Shown in pieces: positions 10,051-21,674 of a DNA stretch of 64,000 bases. Position 1 is the stretch's first letter, and the number at the start of each line of letters is the position of its first letter. The stretch is from Euclidia mi (Eukaryota > Arthropoda > Insecta > Lepidoptera > Erebidae), in NCBI GenBank assembly GCA_944739405.2, contig OX123185.2, positions 10,103,840 to 10,167,839 of the forward strand, in the 5' to 3' direction. Both the position numbers and the translations under genes were made by a program. Under the pieces are notes generated by a model. The model was not told the DNA's origin. It saw only the letters and a list, made by a program, of their open reading frames with translations, and searched no databases.

Positions 10051-11230
10051 TTAAGGATTTAAATAATGGTTTTTTAACATACCTTTGAATGTATTCATAG
10101 TGTTTGCTCTTCGTATCTCTAGTGGTAAATCATTCCATAAGCGCACAGCTTGGACAGTGAAAGATTTGTCGTACTAATTAGTTGAATGCTTCGGCATCTC
10201 CAGAGTCAGATCCTCAGACGACCTCAAGGACTTTATATGTGTGTCATGAAGGAACTTAAATCGTTCTTTGAGATAAAAGGGAGTACTGGGATTAAATAGA
10301 ACATTATTTAACAATTTAAGAATGTGAGTATTCCTGCGAAGACGAATTGGCAGCCACTTTGAGTTTTTTGCGAAAATTAGAGACGTGATCATATTTACGC
10401 AGTCCAAATATAAATCGTATGCAAAATTTTGAAGACGCTCAAGTTTATCCAGCTGGCTCTTCAGTGGGGTCAAGATAGTGGACGTCAGCATAGTCAATTA
10501 TAGGCAGAAGCAGAGATTGAGCAAGCGCAATCTTCGTGGTAGTAGGGAGGAAGTTGCGTAATCTACGCAACGAACCTGCTGATGCAAACAATTTGCAACT
10601 CGCTTCTTGTATTTGACGCCTGCACGACAAAGTTTCATCGAGGTAGATCCCCAGATTTTTTACCGTTTTACTGAAAACGAGACTCTTTCCATCAAAATAG
10701 ATTTGCGGTAAATTGGACCAACTAATTCTCGAGACCAGTTTGGGACTGCCGATAATAATTAGTTGGGTTTTTTCAGGATTAACTAAAAGTTCGTGCTTCC
10801 TGGTCCACTCACTTATCCGCGCCAAGTCTGTGTTAATAACAGTGCAGGCTTCTGATAACTTATTTAAGAGAGCCTGTGTATATATCTGAAAATCATCTGC
10901 ATAAAGGTGGTAGGAAGAAAGTAACTGATTTGAGATAGAATTAATGAATATCGCGAAGAGTAAAGGAGATAGCACGCCACCCTGTGGTACACCAGCATTT
11001 GTATTAGACCACGAGGAATAAGAGTCATCAATGCGAATACGTTGCCGGCGACCAAACAGGTAACTATGAAACCAGTCAATTGCCGATGGAGATACGTTAA
11101 GAGAGCGTAGAATGCCAAGTATGATGTGAAAATCTACTGTGTTAAAGGCATTGCTGAAATCACGTAAGGACAAGACAGTAAGATTTCCACTATCCATACC
11201 TAGCCTAATATCATCAGTTACACGAAACAA
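10051..11230 (-). pseudogene. CR1/Jockey-group LINE relic, RT domain to ORF end
   Basis: The minus-strand frame starting near 11230 contains TDDIRLGMD, LSLRDFSNAFNTVDFHIIL, the palm motif GVPQGGVLSPLLFAIF and the catalytic YHLYADDFQIY (about 10888-10920), then VNPEKTQLI and KNLGIYLD. After a frameshift near 10450-10495 it continues with LDKLERLQNF, WLPIRLRRNTHIL, PFYLKERF and MPKHSTN. An in-frame TAG at 10174-10176 interrupts it, and the tail (FTVQAVRLWNDLPLEIRRA) runs to a natural TAA at 10051-10053. The endonuclease is missing and DFSKAF is changed to DFSNAF. It is dead. Daphne/CR1-like placement is from memory of the tail motifs. Confidence 0.85.
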
Positions 11231-11240
11231 TGCAGTGATT

Positions 11241-11275
11241 TACGCCTGTTGCCCAAAGAGGTAGGCAGAGACTAC
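11241..11275 (-). repeat. SINE 3'-tail fragment
   Basis: The minus strand reads 'gtctctgcctacctctttgg' and then 'gcaacaggcgta', a diverged copy of the tail 'cctctgcctaccccttcgg' ... 'acaggcgtgagtct' seen at 57765-57800. It lies just upstream of the truncated LINE. Copy at 27298-27332. Confidence 0.45.
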
Positions 11276-11508
11276 AAATCTAGTATCGAGCTACCTGAAT
11301 ACTGATAAATATACATACTTATACATACAACATAATATGGATTACACTTTGAATGTGATGCATATGATGTTGTATTGATTAAATGTTTGTGAATTCTTCT
11401 GCTATACAGGCTCTGGCTATGAGATGATATTTCAGTCAGGACTCTTGATTGTGAACTTTAAATACTTACTAACTTTACGCCTTAAATAACCTAAAAAATA
11501 ACTGCTTG

Positions 11509-11712
11509 GTTGGCGTAGTGGTTTAAGCGGCCGCTTTGTCGCTTGACACTGCGCCGCGTGTTGTGGGTTCGATTCCCACACGAGACAACACTTTGTGTGA
11601 TCCATAAATTGTTGTTTCTAGTCTGGGTGTTAACTGTCCTTGTTAGATGTATGTTTGTAAAGTCGCTCGCGACACGGGGTTTAGTCCTAATGCGGGAGTT
11701 GTCTTAAAAAAA
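11509..11712 (+). mobile_element. tRNA-derived SINE
   Basis: The head carries a pol III A-box-like 'tggcgtagtggtttaagcgg' and a B box 'gggttcgattcccac' at tRNA-like spacing. A body with 'gatccataaattgttgt' and 'tgtaaagtcgctcgcgacac' follows, ending 'gggagttgtcttaaaaaaaa'. Related copies are at 27566-27769 (+), 35645-35806 (-) and 62315-62490 (+). Confidence 0.75.
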
Positions 11713-11715
11713 ATA

Positions 11716-11875
11716 AACTGGTCAAGTGCGAGTCGGACTTGTGCACTAAGGGTTCCGTACAAACCTGTAGGTATATATAATTATTTTAAAAATATGTGAT
11801 GTAACTAAAAAATTAGGGTTTTTTGAAATTTTTCCTACGTGCTATAAAACGTTGCTTCATGCCAGGGCCGAGCCA
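11716..11875 (+). repeat. Interspersed repeat, 5' end
   Basis: Begins 'aactggtcaagtgcgagtcg', the usual start of the family that ends 'acggaaccctaaaaa', and runs to 'gttgcttcatgcc'. The rest of the element is displaced to about 14234-14815 by the RTE relic and other DNA. The unit 1/unit 2 coordinate boundary used here falls inside it. Confidence 0.55.
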
Positions 11876-12110
11876 CCCTTATGTGCAATGTGCGCCTCGC
11901 ACACAGGCGCCAGGGACATAGAGGCGCCGCGAGCCAGGTGAAATAGGTTAATTATTAATATTACTGTCGAAAAAGGTGACAAAAAGGCGACCTTGTACCT
12001 TTAAAATTATTAAAAATATTTGAATTATATGATGTAACAAAAAAATTACGGTTTCCGGAATTTCTCCTTTATCTGTGATATAGGACGTTGGTTCATACCA
12101 AAGGCCATGG

Positions 12111-12944
12111 ATCATTCCAGCCGCCATACAAATTTGGGCTAATTCTAAAAGTGCCGGCCAACTAAAATAAACTTTAAATTATCATAGAATAGTACGAAAT
12201 AAACACTATTTATTACTACACTAAAGTTCTAAGTGCAATCTGTGAGATAATATTCGAGCTCAAAGAATCTGCTCTGTTAGTGAAATAAATACTAATTACC
12301 TACCTATTGTTATTTTTTTCCTAAAATAATGTGCACTTTGCAATTTAAATGGCATCAGGTAATGGCAGGTTGTAAGCCAAGAGCGAGATAGCATAAGACG
12401 CAGCGTCTGTCACGCAGTCTCGCTCTAATTCGCATTGCGCTCACTGCGTGCGCTGCTTGCTCTTTGTTCTTCCTTCAGTATGCCTTAATGGCAGAAGAAC
12501 TATCGCCTGCTGGCCCCATGTAATGTGCATTGTTTGGTACATAAGATATGCAAGCCATCTTATTTTTGGTACGTAGCTGGTTCTAATCACATTACTCACA
12601 ATAACCACCACGGTGTTCTTGACGGCGGCCATGTGAATTGCGTCGTACACCTTTACTTTTTCAGGGTTCAACTCACCGTTGGATGCTGGTGGGCCACGCC
12701 ATATTTTCTAATCAACATTTTTGGGGGTGCAAATGGTCACGGCGCCGCTGCCTTAGCCTACTGGCGGACGGGGAGCGGCCCCTAGGCAGTATCATCGACT
12801 TCTCTCGCTTCGCCATCTGCTTGGTCAGCATTACTACCTCACAGAAAGAGACGCTGACGTTCCAAGCCATAACGCACTGGACCATGGACAGCGCAGGGAG
12901 CGAGGATACGACTGTAACAATTGACGCGACCAGTTCACGACCAA
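12111..12944. other. Unassigned sequence, unit 2 copy of 276-1109
   Basis: Identical to the unit 1 stretch as far as I can see. The open frames here have no recognised domain. Confidence 0.4.
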
Positions 12945-13613
12945 TTCGAAACATGACCAGTGAAAAATCCAGCGGAATAACAATTATTGTAGTAGAGGTA
13001 CACCCTATGTTGGAATTCGTCAATAAATTCATAATATAACTAGGGCAAGAGATAAAGATGGGCAAAGCAAACCAGGTGAACGAGATTGACAGACGTATTC
13101 GTTTGGGTTGGTACGCTTTCAGCAAACTGGCATTTGCTTTTACGAAGCAACAAAAAGCAAGGATATTCAACCTGTGCGTCCTGCCAGTCCTTACCTTCGG
13201 AGCCGAAACTTGGATTACTACGCCTTTGCAGTAGCCCCAGTTTCGGCTCCGTTCCGTTCCAGAAACTTAAAGTAGCTCAAAGAGCATGGAAAAATCTGGT
13301 AGGAGTGACACTAAGAGACAGAAAGACGAATAAATGGCTTCGAAAAGAAAGTCGAGTATCAGATGCTGTCAAAAGAGTAGCGAAGCTAAAATGGCAGTGG
13401 GCCGGACATGTAGCCAGAAAACCCGAAACATGGTGCAAGAAAATATTGAAATGGAGAACGTGGGATTGTAAACGACCAGCTGGAAGACTTCAAATGAGAT
13501 GGAAAGATGACATCATAAAGAAAGCGGGCAGTAATTGGTTGAAGACTGCCAAAACCAGAATCAAATGGAAGTTGTCGAAGAGGTCTACACCAAAATGGTC
13601 GAGAATCGCTTAA
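12945..13613 (+). pseudogene. RTE-type LINE relic, unit 2 copy
   Basis: Same sequence and same lesions as 1110-1778 (in-frame TAA, TAG and frameshift), so the lesions predate the tandem duplication. Confidence 0.75.
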
Positions 13614-15229
13614 GATGGTGATGAGTTTACGGCACTGGGACGCCTAAGCTGGACATTCCGCCAACTTTTGCAGCGCCGTTTCTTCGACAAGGTTGCAGCT
13701 GCTGTCATAATTGTGACATCCAGGCGTTTTCTCCTGGCCCATCCTCCACAAGTACCGGTCGAAATAACTATGGAAAGTGAGAACGCTGCAACGCAACATC
13801 TCTACAACCAGATGTCTGGAAGAGGAATTATCGTCACTATGGTGACATGCCTATATTCAAGACATCTGCCTGTCATAGACATTCCTACTTAAGGTTTAGA
13901 CGATATTTTTCAGGTCAGGTCAGGAGTATAAAAAAATATTTTTTTACTTTTTTATGAGTCCTCTGCATTTTAAAGCTCACCCATTGAACGTGAGGCTGAA
14001 AACGTATCATTGATCACCTTTACACCTCTTTGATTTTATCACTTTTGACAGCACAAATCTGTTCTCCGGTACTTTGAGACATACATTCAAACCTAAATAT
14101 TGTCTCAGAGAATTGACTTAGAAGTTTGGTGTAATAATAAAAAAAAAAATTGTGTGTTCTATTCAAATAACACAATTCTATTGATTGCCCGGCAAAATAA
14201 AAATTAGCCCAATTTGGATGATGTCCTTTCAAGAATCTGAGTTTACGGGGAGTACCCTGTAGGTTTTGATTCCCTTGCCAGTAGTTGCGAGTTTGAAAAT
14301 ATAGTAAAATAGCTGTTTCTGTCGATTGCGTTGAGATATAAGTTTGATTTTGTTACAGCTTAAAGGTATTATAGATCTTACTATTTGATATGAATTTCAA
14401 TTTAATATCTCTACGCGTTCATGAGAAAAAGGTAATAACTTTAAAATTATTAAAAATATTTCAATGATATGATGTAACAAAAAATGTACGGTTTTCGGAA
14501 TTTTCCCTTTATTTGTGCTATAAGACAAATTTCAAGATTCTGAGTTCACGGGAAGTACCCTGTGGGTTTTGATTCCCTTGCGATTTCTTGAATTTGTGAA
14601 AATTTGCAGCATAAACTGCTGTATATTTTTATTGCGTTGGCTTAGAAGTTCGATTTTTTCACAGCTTCAAAGGACAGTCGACTTGACTATTTGATATAAA
14701 TTTCGGTTTGATACCTCCACGCGTTTCTGAGAAAAAATGTCTTGACAGACGGACGGACTACAAAGTGATCCTATAAGGGTTCCTTTTTTCATTACGAGGT
14801 ACGGAACCCTAAAAATAAGAAAAACCTTTGCTATGCAAAACAATTTTTAATTTCAGGTGCTACCCAAAATTTCCATCGATACAAATAATCATAAAAATTA
14901 TTCAGCATGTTTTAATAATTACTCGTCTAATACTTTAGTTCTATTCATTATTCTATAAATAATACTTAGCGGCTATTAGGAGTCGTTGTTTCCGTAATTA
15001 ATTTTAAGTTGGCACAAATTACAAGTAAAGTGGTCACAAACTATTCGCGCTGTGTTGTTTAATTATTGTACCAATTATCAACTTTGTGGATTACGATGGT
15101 ATTTAAGGATAGATTTCAATAATGATTTCATTTATTGTGCTTTTTAGTTGTTTGCCGGCGATTAGCTTAAAGTAATAACAACTTGTATCCATTGTTTCTG
15201 TACTGAAAACTAAGGACAATTTTGTATAT
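13614..15229. other. Spacer with interspersed-repeat 3' part, unit 2 copy
   Basis: Copy of 1779-3394. The repeat end 'acggaaccctaaaaa' is at 14801-14815. No gene is seen. Confidence 0.45.
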
Positions 15230-15431
15230 CTAATACTTAATATGTAAAGCTGAATATTTTGTTTGTTTTTTTGCTTGAATGCGTTAATCTCAGAAACTAC
15301 TGGTCCGATTTGAAAAATTATTTCAGTGTTAGATAGCCCACTTATCGAGGAGGGCTATAAAATATATATACCAACACACTATGAGCCACGTGAGCGGAGC
15401 ATAACGCGAGTGTAACCGCGGGCTCATCTAG
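15230..15431 (+). mobile_element. Helitron-like repeat, unit 2 copy
   Basis: Copy of 3395-3596, ending in CTAG followed by T. Confidence 0.55.
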
Positions 15432-17096
15432 TTTTCATATTATTTGCATCCTTAATTTCTTGAAAGTACTGGATACAATTTTTTACACTAAGACCATCTT
15501 ACTACATTACTTACATTCTTAGGAAACATATGATTTATGATAATAATTCATTAAATACTGCAAAAAAAATCTTACGATAATCGCTTTGTACGATTACAAT
15601 ATATATACGGTTGACTGCATATTGTAAATACGTCGCACGTCTTGTGATGTCCAGATAGCCCGTTAGGTTGTCTTACCTGTGTCCCTAGAATATGCCATAA
15701 GCTTTCACACTAAGTCCCAGTTATTAGTACTAAGTAATTGGTTCACTATATCCGCTTAGCGTACAAACACATCTATACACGCGTACACGCCAATCTGGGA
15801 GACGTAGAGATGTGTATACCTATTGCGTTCAGCAGGTATAGTTTAATCCCTGAAGAATGGATGACTGTATGCTGTGCAGAGTTTTGAGATCGATTCCTAG
15901 ACGATACAATTAATGTGTGTGGGTTTTAAGTAGTTTAATCAATATGGGTGTTATTTGGGCCCCTTACTGAAATTTTGAAACCACTTTCAATCGCATAATG
16001 GTTTGAAATTTCGTAATATTGGCATGGATTTTTTGGCATATGCAAGCAGTTATCAAGGGATATTCTCCAGTCTCCAGACATACAATCATCCACACGATAA
16101 AGAACTCGTTTGTGTCCAAATAAAGAAGCTATTAAGACTGGTGACGTTATTATGTTATGTTAATATGTGTACAAGCCGCGAAGGTTTAGTAGTATTTATT
16201 TTTGAACTGTCATAGGTCCAGTATTTTTTTCTCTGCTCTTCTTGTAAATAGCTACTTCAAGCACCTAAATACTAGTAAACCAAATATAAGAGAAGTTTTA
16301 AAATGAAACTCTTATAAGCTTCATAGAAAATGCGCCCCAGGAAATACAAATCTCCTCAAACAAAACTACATAAATTATAGAAGCAATCCTTCACCATTTC
16401 CCGAAAATCTAATAAAACATGCGTCAGCTTTCCCCCTTATTAATAATTAATTATTCTGAAGCTAACTAATCAACCATGGAGAACTTTTAAATTTAGTTTG
16501 AAAATTGAACCAAATTTTTAATTGAAGCATTATAAATCCTGTTAAAAGTTGTTAGAAAAATGTTCACAGGAAGTTTAAAATATGCTATAACAGATAAACA
16601 TTATTTTGGGAGTATTGTTGACATCCAAGTACAGTACAGGATGCGATCAAATACCTCTTCAATTTGGTGCCCGGAGACAGCTCAATAACCTCATTTGTCG
16701 TCTTGCTATATCAGTGCCATCTAGAGACGATTTATGACGGAATATCGATTGTCATTGTCAGTTGTCATTGTCATTGTCAGTTGTAAAATCAATTGTTATG
16801 GATTATAATAATATGTGATTCATGATACATGGAAATTAGATTGTAATAATTGTTAGACAGAAAAATGAGATTGTATGTGTACTTTACAAACACTCAACAG
16901 TTTCTTACTGTTATTAATGGATCGTAAGGTTTCAGGTAGAAATCAATCCACAGGGCCAAGTGCAGCGATAACTGCAAAACAAACATTTAAGCTTTTCTGG
17001 ATTTATATCTGAATGAGCTATTTACTTGATTCGTCATTTTTTTTTTAAATCAATATCAATAATTATTAACATTATAAAGCAAAAGACTTTTATATG
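15432..17096. other. No gene seen, unit 2 copy of 3597-5261
   Basis: AT-rich, with the TTGTCA-rich microsatellite at about 16747-16783 and an unrecognised short open frame at 16003-16215. Confidence 0.4.
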
Positions 17097-17985
17097 TTGT
17101 TCATTAGCTTAGATTATCTCAGGAACGACTGGCCCGATATGAATATTTTTTAAGTGGGTTACCCTATATTTAGAGGAAGGTTTTAGGCTATATACTATCA
17201 CGTTTTTTTCACGTTGGGCTCCACTAGAAATCAATAAAACATGCTGCAAAGTTTAAGCATACCAAACAAAACAGCAGGTTGGTAGCAGCCCGAGGGTAAG
17301 AGGTGAGAGTCTCCAATATTTCACCAACTCGGCTACAGTATGATCTTAAATGCATTACGCTAGCTAATATTATCATGCATTAAAAATTAAAGGACAGGAG
17401 CGTCCCCAAATGTCTTTTAACTAAGTGGTTTTCAGCTCTCAACAAGAACCGGCTCATACCGTGATGTTATATAACCTATAGCCTTTCTCGATAAATGATC
17501 TAACACTGAAAGAGTTTTTCAAGTCGGACCGGTACTTCCTGAGATTAGCGCATTCAAGCAAACAGACAAGGAAACTCTTCAGCTTTATATATTAGTAATA
17601 GATTACCAACATTCATTTTTGCACCACGAAAATGCACCTCGCATACAAAATAATAAAAAAAAGAGATACCTTTGTATGCTGCTTCCATTCACATAAATGA
17701 GCATGTCATTACTTTTATTCGTTTATTTCATTATGTTTAACAAAGCACACCATTCATAACAGGTGAAAACAACCAAACAAAGTGCTCTCTAAGGTACGAA
17801 GTGCGCAACAATTAACAAACGACTGCACGAATAGCACAGTGATTCAAACGTTCGCTTCGCCACGGCACTGTGTCGGGTGTCGTGGATTCAATTCTAATAC
17901 GATGCTAGACTTTTAGACTGGACTCGAACCCGACTCACTCTGTGTAGCAATGTGTCAGTCTGTACAATAGGCTATCGCTGAATTG
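17097..17985. repeat. Helitron-like fragments and SINE heads, unit 2 copy
   Basis: Copies of 5262-5395 (+), 5616-5764 (-, at 17451-17599) and the opposed SINE heads (17828-17985). Three of the four unit 1/unit 2 substitutions that I found lie at about 17746, 17796 and 17924. Confidence 0.5.
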
Positions 17986-18110
17986 TCGGTCTCACCACTA
18001 AGCTCCCGCATACCTGGATTTTGTTAGGTTATTTAGTTCTGAATAAACAACAAGGCACACACAAAACAATCGAGATGTGATCAAACTATGGCAAATACAT
18101 AATTATTGGC

Positions 18111-18122
18111 TGCCACGACAAG
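18111..18122 (+). repeat. Left target-site duplication of inverted PLE-A
   Basis: 'tgccacgacaag' is repeated in the same orientation at 19757-19768, on the far side of the head-to-head PLE-A pair. Twelve identical bases at both edges are unlikely by chance. Confidence 0.75.
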
Positions 18123-19035
18123 AAATTAATTTAGCGGGTCTTAATCGCGTTAACGTAACTTATTTAAGGTATAAATACCTATTTGTTACCGACGTTTCGC
18201 TCGTCTTGCACCGAGCGTGGTTACGGAGAGACTGATGAGAGCTCAGCGACGTCTTGTGGAAGTGCGGGTTTCAGCACCTACACTCACTTGGTCTTTATTT
18301 AAGTTCGCAATGTCGGTACTCCGACACACTACACTAATGACGTCTACACACTGTTGAGATTTATCACTGCGGCGGTGTTTACACTTGCTGATGACTGGAT
18401 TCCAAGTAGCCGATAATCTATATCCATCCTCCCGGTTGAAATTGTTATATTTCTTGATTTCTACCGCTTCACGTACTATCCTGGAGTAATAGTGACGATC
18501 GGTGGATAAGACTTGTGGTTGATGCAGTTCTATCCAGTGGTTTGGTCCAGACTCCAACAAATGCTCAGCTATCGCCGACTTGTTAATATGTCGGTTTTTT
18601 ACAGCTGCGATATGTTCCTTTACCCTTTCAGCGATTGTACGCTTAGTCTGCCCGATATATGAACTACCACAACTGCAATCGACTTTGTAGACGCCAGGTG
18701 TTTGGAGAGGAATTACATCCTTTGGTGTACGCAGATTGTGTGCTATCTTAGAGAGCGGACTGTATACAGTCTTGATGGAGTATTTTTTGAGTACTTTTCC
18801 AACTTTGTCCGTCACTCCCTTTAGATACGGCATGTAAGCGGGCACTCTGCTTACTTCCGGTTTACGCTCGTTCCTCTTCCGACAGAGTAAGTTTTTCTTG
18901 TATCCGTTGCACCTAAGTACCTCCCGAACATGTGACAGCTCACTATTTAATTGTTCGGGGTCACATAAGTCATACGCTCTGTTCACTAACGAGGACACAA
19001 CGGAATCCAAGTGCCGCGGATGGTGGTGCGAGTTC
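18123..19035 (-). mobile_element. PLE-A, minus arm of a head-to-head inverted insertion
   Basis: The minus frame ending at 18243 encodes the linker and the full GIY-YIG part of PLE-A (GVYKVDCSCGSSYIGQTKRT, NREDGYRLSATWNP), collinear with unit 1 up to 7200. Bases 18121-18806 are the inverted partner of 19036-19721 with no length difference. Bases 18807-19035 (229 bp) form the unpaired spacer. No RT core is present. Confidence 0.88.
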
Positions 19036-19721
19036 AAAGTTGGAAAAGTACTCAAAAAATACTCCATCAAGACTGTATACAGTCCGCTCTCTAAGATAGC
19101 ACACAATCTGCGTACACCAAAGGATGTAATTCCTCTCCAAACACCTGGCGTCTACAAAGTCGATTGCAGTTGTGGTAGTTCATATATCGGGCAGACTAAG
19201 CGTACAATCGCTGAAAGGGTAAAGGAACATATCGCAGCTGTAAAAAACCGACATTTTAACAAGTCGGCGATAGCTGAGCATTTGTTGGAGTCTGGACCAA
19301 ACCACTGGATAGAACTACATCAACCACAAGTCTTATCCACCGATCGTCACTATTACTCCAGGATAGTACGTGAAGCGATAGAAATCAAGATATATAACAA
19401 TTTCAACCGGGAGGATGGATATAGATTATCGGCTACTTGGAATCCAGTCATCAGCAAGTGTAAACACCGCCGCAGTGATAAATCTCAACAGTGTGTAGAC
19501 GTCATTAGTGTAGTGTGTCGGAGTACCGACATTGCAAACTTAAATAAAGACCAAGTGAGGGTAGGTGCTGAAACCCGCACTTCCACAAGACGTCGCTGAG
19601 CTCTCATCAGTCTCTCCGCGACCACGCTCGGTGCAAGACGAGCGAAACGTCGGTAACAAATAGGTATTTATACCTCAAATAAGTTAAGTTAACGCGATTA
19701 AGACCCGCTAAATTAATTTCT
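19036..19721 (+). mobile_element. PLE-A, plus arm of the head-to-head inverted insertion
   Basis: Starts abruptly inside the linker (KVGKVLKKYSIK) and runs through the same GIY-YIG domain to the stop at 19597-19599, then the 3' UTR. It differs from the minus arm by about 1 percent, including changes in HFNKS and REAIEIKIY, so it is not an exact fold-back. The open frame upstream of 19036 is antisense PLE-A and should not be read as protein. Confidence 0.85.
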
Positions 19722-19756
19722 ATGATGTATACAAATCGCGAAAGTTTAAAATCGAT
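19722..19756 (+). repeat. PLE-A 3' extension
   Basis: About 35 bases ('atgatgtatacaaatcgcg', then 'aaagtttaaaatcgat') lie between the end of the palindrome arm and the right target-site repeat. The left arm has nothing comparable. By analogy with PLE-B it is read as element sequence. It shares 'tcgcg' and an A-rich end with the PLE-B extension. Confidence 0.5.
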
Positions 19757-19768
19757 TGCCACGACAAG
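19757..19768 (+). repeat. Right target-site duplication of inverted PLE-A
   Basis: Same 12-mer and same orientation as 18111-18122. Confidence 0.75.
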
Positions 19769-20410
19769 CTTTACAAAGTTGTAGTTGCATAGCATTATTA
19801 TAGTAACAGTAACATTAAATAAGATACAGCCGAATAATTATATTGTAACAATAACAATAGTAAACAATAATTAAACACTACAAATAATATGCTCACTGCC
19901 TTATCGGAGTACAGCAATATTTTTTCTTAACCGTAATTTGTGAAATGTGCGTAGATGTGTCAACATTCCTAATTCTCCCTTCATACGGGCAATAATGAAG
20001 TGACACCTTCAGAATATAAATCTAAGTTTTTCGTGTAATTTACATAGGGACTAAGCGAATCCTTAAAGGGCCTCAAAAGATAATCCTTGTGAATTGCGTG
20101 GAGTGTAAATCCAGTAATGAGTGTATGCGGGCTATTTGTACTGAGAGTTCGTCTGTCTGTTTGTTTTGCAAGAAACAGATTCAAATAACGTTGCTTCTGT
20201 AACGAGAATTTTACTACAGTGTTTGTCGACGTGGGAATTCGGATGTTTTGCTCACTGTGTGGCCTCGTGTTTGAGTTAAAAATGCGTTGCATATTCGTTC
20301 GTTGCATACATGAACATAATAATGGCTTAGTTATTTTTATTTGTGTGTTGTAAGTACATTTAATAGCTCATCAAAATATGGACGAAATTTTATATTTGGA
20401 CTAAATATAA
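19769..20410. other. Segment Z, left part: no gene recognised
   Basis: Present only in unit 2. A minus-strand open frame of 108 codons (19981-20307) shows no domain I know. Confidence 0.4.
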
Positions 20411-20530
20411 AATCTTAATATATATATTTATTGTGTGCGTGTGTATGTCACTGAACTCCTCCTAAACGACTGGACCGATCTTGATGAAATTTTTTGTGTG
20501 TGTTCAAGTGGACTTAAGAATGGTTTAGAT
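20411..20530 (+). mobile_element. Helitron-like 5' fragment (second family)
   Basis: 'tcttaatatatatatttatt' followed by 'ctgaactcctcctaaacgac' and 'tggaccgatcttgatgaaat' is the typical start of another lepidopteran Helitron-like family. A matching kind of 3' end (CGCGGGC...CTAG) is at 23270-23319, but I cannot show that they belong to one copy. Confidence 0.4.
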
Positions 20531-20736
20531 TCACAATTTAGTCCACTGAAAAATGTTTTTGTTACTTAATTTTTAATTTGTAAGTGGTTGTGGATTTTAG
20601 AATGTTTCACATTGGAACCGACGGACTGCGCTGCTATTGCAGTGTCAAATCTTATATTAATAATTACGTCAAGGAGTACATCGAAACCTTACCTTAATAA
20701 TAAAACATTAAAAAATAAAGATTTCGAGTTCACAAC

Positions 20737-20955
20737 ATATGAAATGAAATGAATGAAATGAAAAACATTTATTTTTATATCAGACGAGGGACATCATATA
20801 AACAGTGAGAGAAAAAACAAAAAAAAAATCTATAACTAGGCAAAAATTGTACACGCCCGTCGTCTGTACAAAAATAGGAAGCCAGTTCAGCATATTGCCG
20901 GACATATGTGCCCGACGCTGGTTTTCAACTGGCTCCTTAGTAGACGCGGACGTCA
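20737..20955 (-). repeat. LINE 3' end, minus strand
   Basis: Starts with 'gaaatgaaatgaatgaaatg', i.e. a (TTCAT)n tail on the minus strand, followed by a 200-bp UTR-like stretch. No coding part is attached. The family is not named. Confidence 0.4.
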
Positions 20956-21610
20956 AAACCAGATTATTTTACTTACTATAATTATTCTATAATATTGGTT
21001 GACATGTTACATTTTTACACAAACAACAAAAATCGAAAATCCAAAGACGATTTTTTTTTATCATAACTACATTTATAAATGCACGTTACGGCTAAGTTCT
21101 GACATTGACATTTATAATTAATAATTTATATGCTACAGAAATAACAGATACACGAATTACACGATCACGTTACGTAATCGATAACAAAAACAAACTTCAG
21201 AAATACGATCAAGTTACATAATCTAATTTGATAAAAGATGTCATTTCGGGTCAGGCTCATAACGTGTGCCGCTCTAAATAAATTGCATCGTGAATTGTGA
21301 CCACTGAGTACCTTTTTATAATATACGGGCATTTTGACAAGCAATAACAATGTTGAAATGAGATGAGACAATGCCTTAGAGCGAGATGTACATAGACGCC
21401 AACAGCGCGGTGGTTTTATATTATACTACCTTCCGCGCGCCAAACAAACAAAGGTTATGTAATAATTGTAATCTGTAGCGAACAATTCAAGCCGCAATTA
21501 TGTCATTATCATGACACAATATTAACATCACCATTACCGGACAACATCGATTACATCGATCGCTGCCATTACCGGAAAGAATGGAGTGCACAAAATAAAT
21601 AAAAATTGAA
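20956..21610. other. Segment Z, middle: no gene recognised
   Basis: AT-rich. A minus open frame at 21165-21371 is unrecognised. A GC-richer stretch at about 21385-21445 contains 'gcgcggtggttttatattat'. Confidence 0.4.
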
Positions 21611-21617
21611 ATGTGTG

Positions 21618-21674
21618 TATATAAACATGGGCACACACAGAGTAGTGTTTCTTCTTATAATAACATGGGTAAGT
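21618..21674 (+). promoter_or_regulatory. Possible core promoter with short first exon
   Basis: A perfect TATATAAA (21618-21625) is followed about 30 bases later by a plausible start region ('cagagtagtg'). Then come an ATG at 21665-21667 and a consensus donor (G|GTAAGT at 21668-21674). Insect secreted-protein genes often have such a short first exon. The one obvious acceptor downstream (near 21810, 'tttacag') gives ATG GAT TAA when joined, so no gene is confirmed. Confidence 0.25.

Larger units (their letters stand above)
1..11835. repeat. Tandem segmental repeat, unit 1
   Basis: Bases 1-7200 recur at 11836-19035 (offset 11835) and bases 8868-11835 recur at 24925-27892 (offset 16057). I found no difference in the first 5.9 kb against unit 2, then four substitutions between about 5.9 and 6.4 kb. 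The right part (8868-11835) differs from its copy at roughly a dozen positions. The middle (7201-8867) is not collinear with unit 2. The left limit is the window edge, so the true unit boundary is unknown. Recent segmental duplication and false duplication in the assembly are both possible. Confidence 0.95.

Noticed and set aside
11509..11590. Free-standing tRNA gene
   Set aside because: A- and B-box-like sequences are present, but the acceptor stem does not close and a SINE body follows. The same holds for 36561, 59736 and 60862.
19981..20307. 108-codon minus frame in segment Z
   Set aside because: No known domain, AT-driven composition and no supporting signals.
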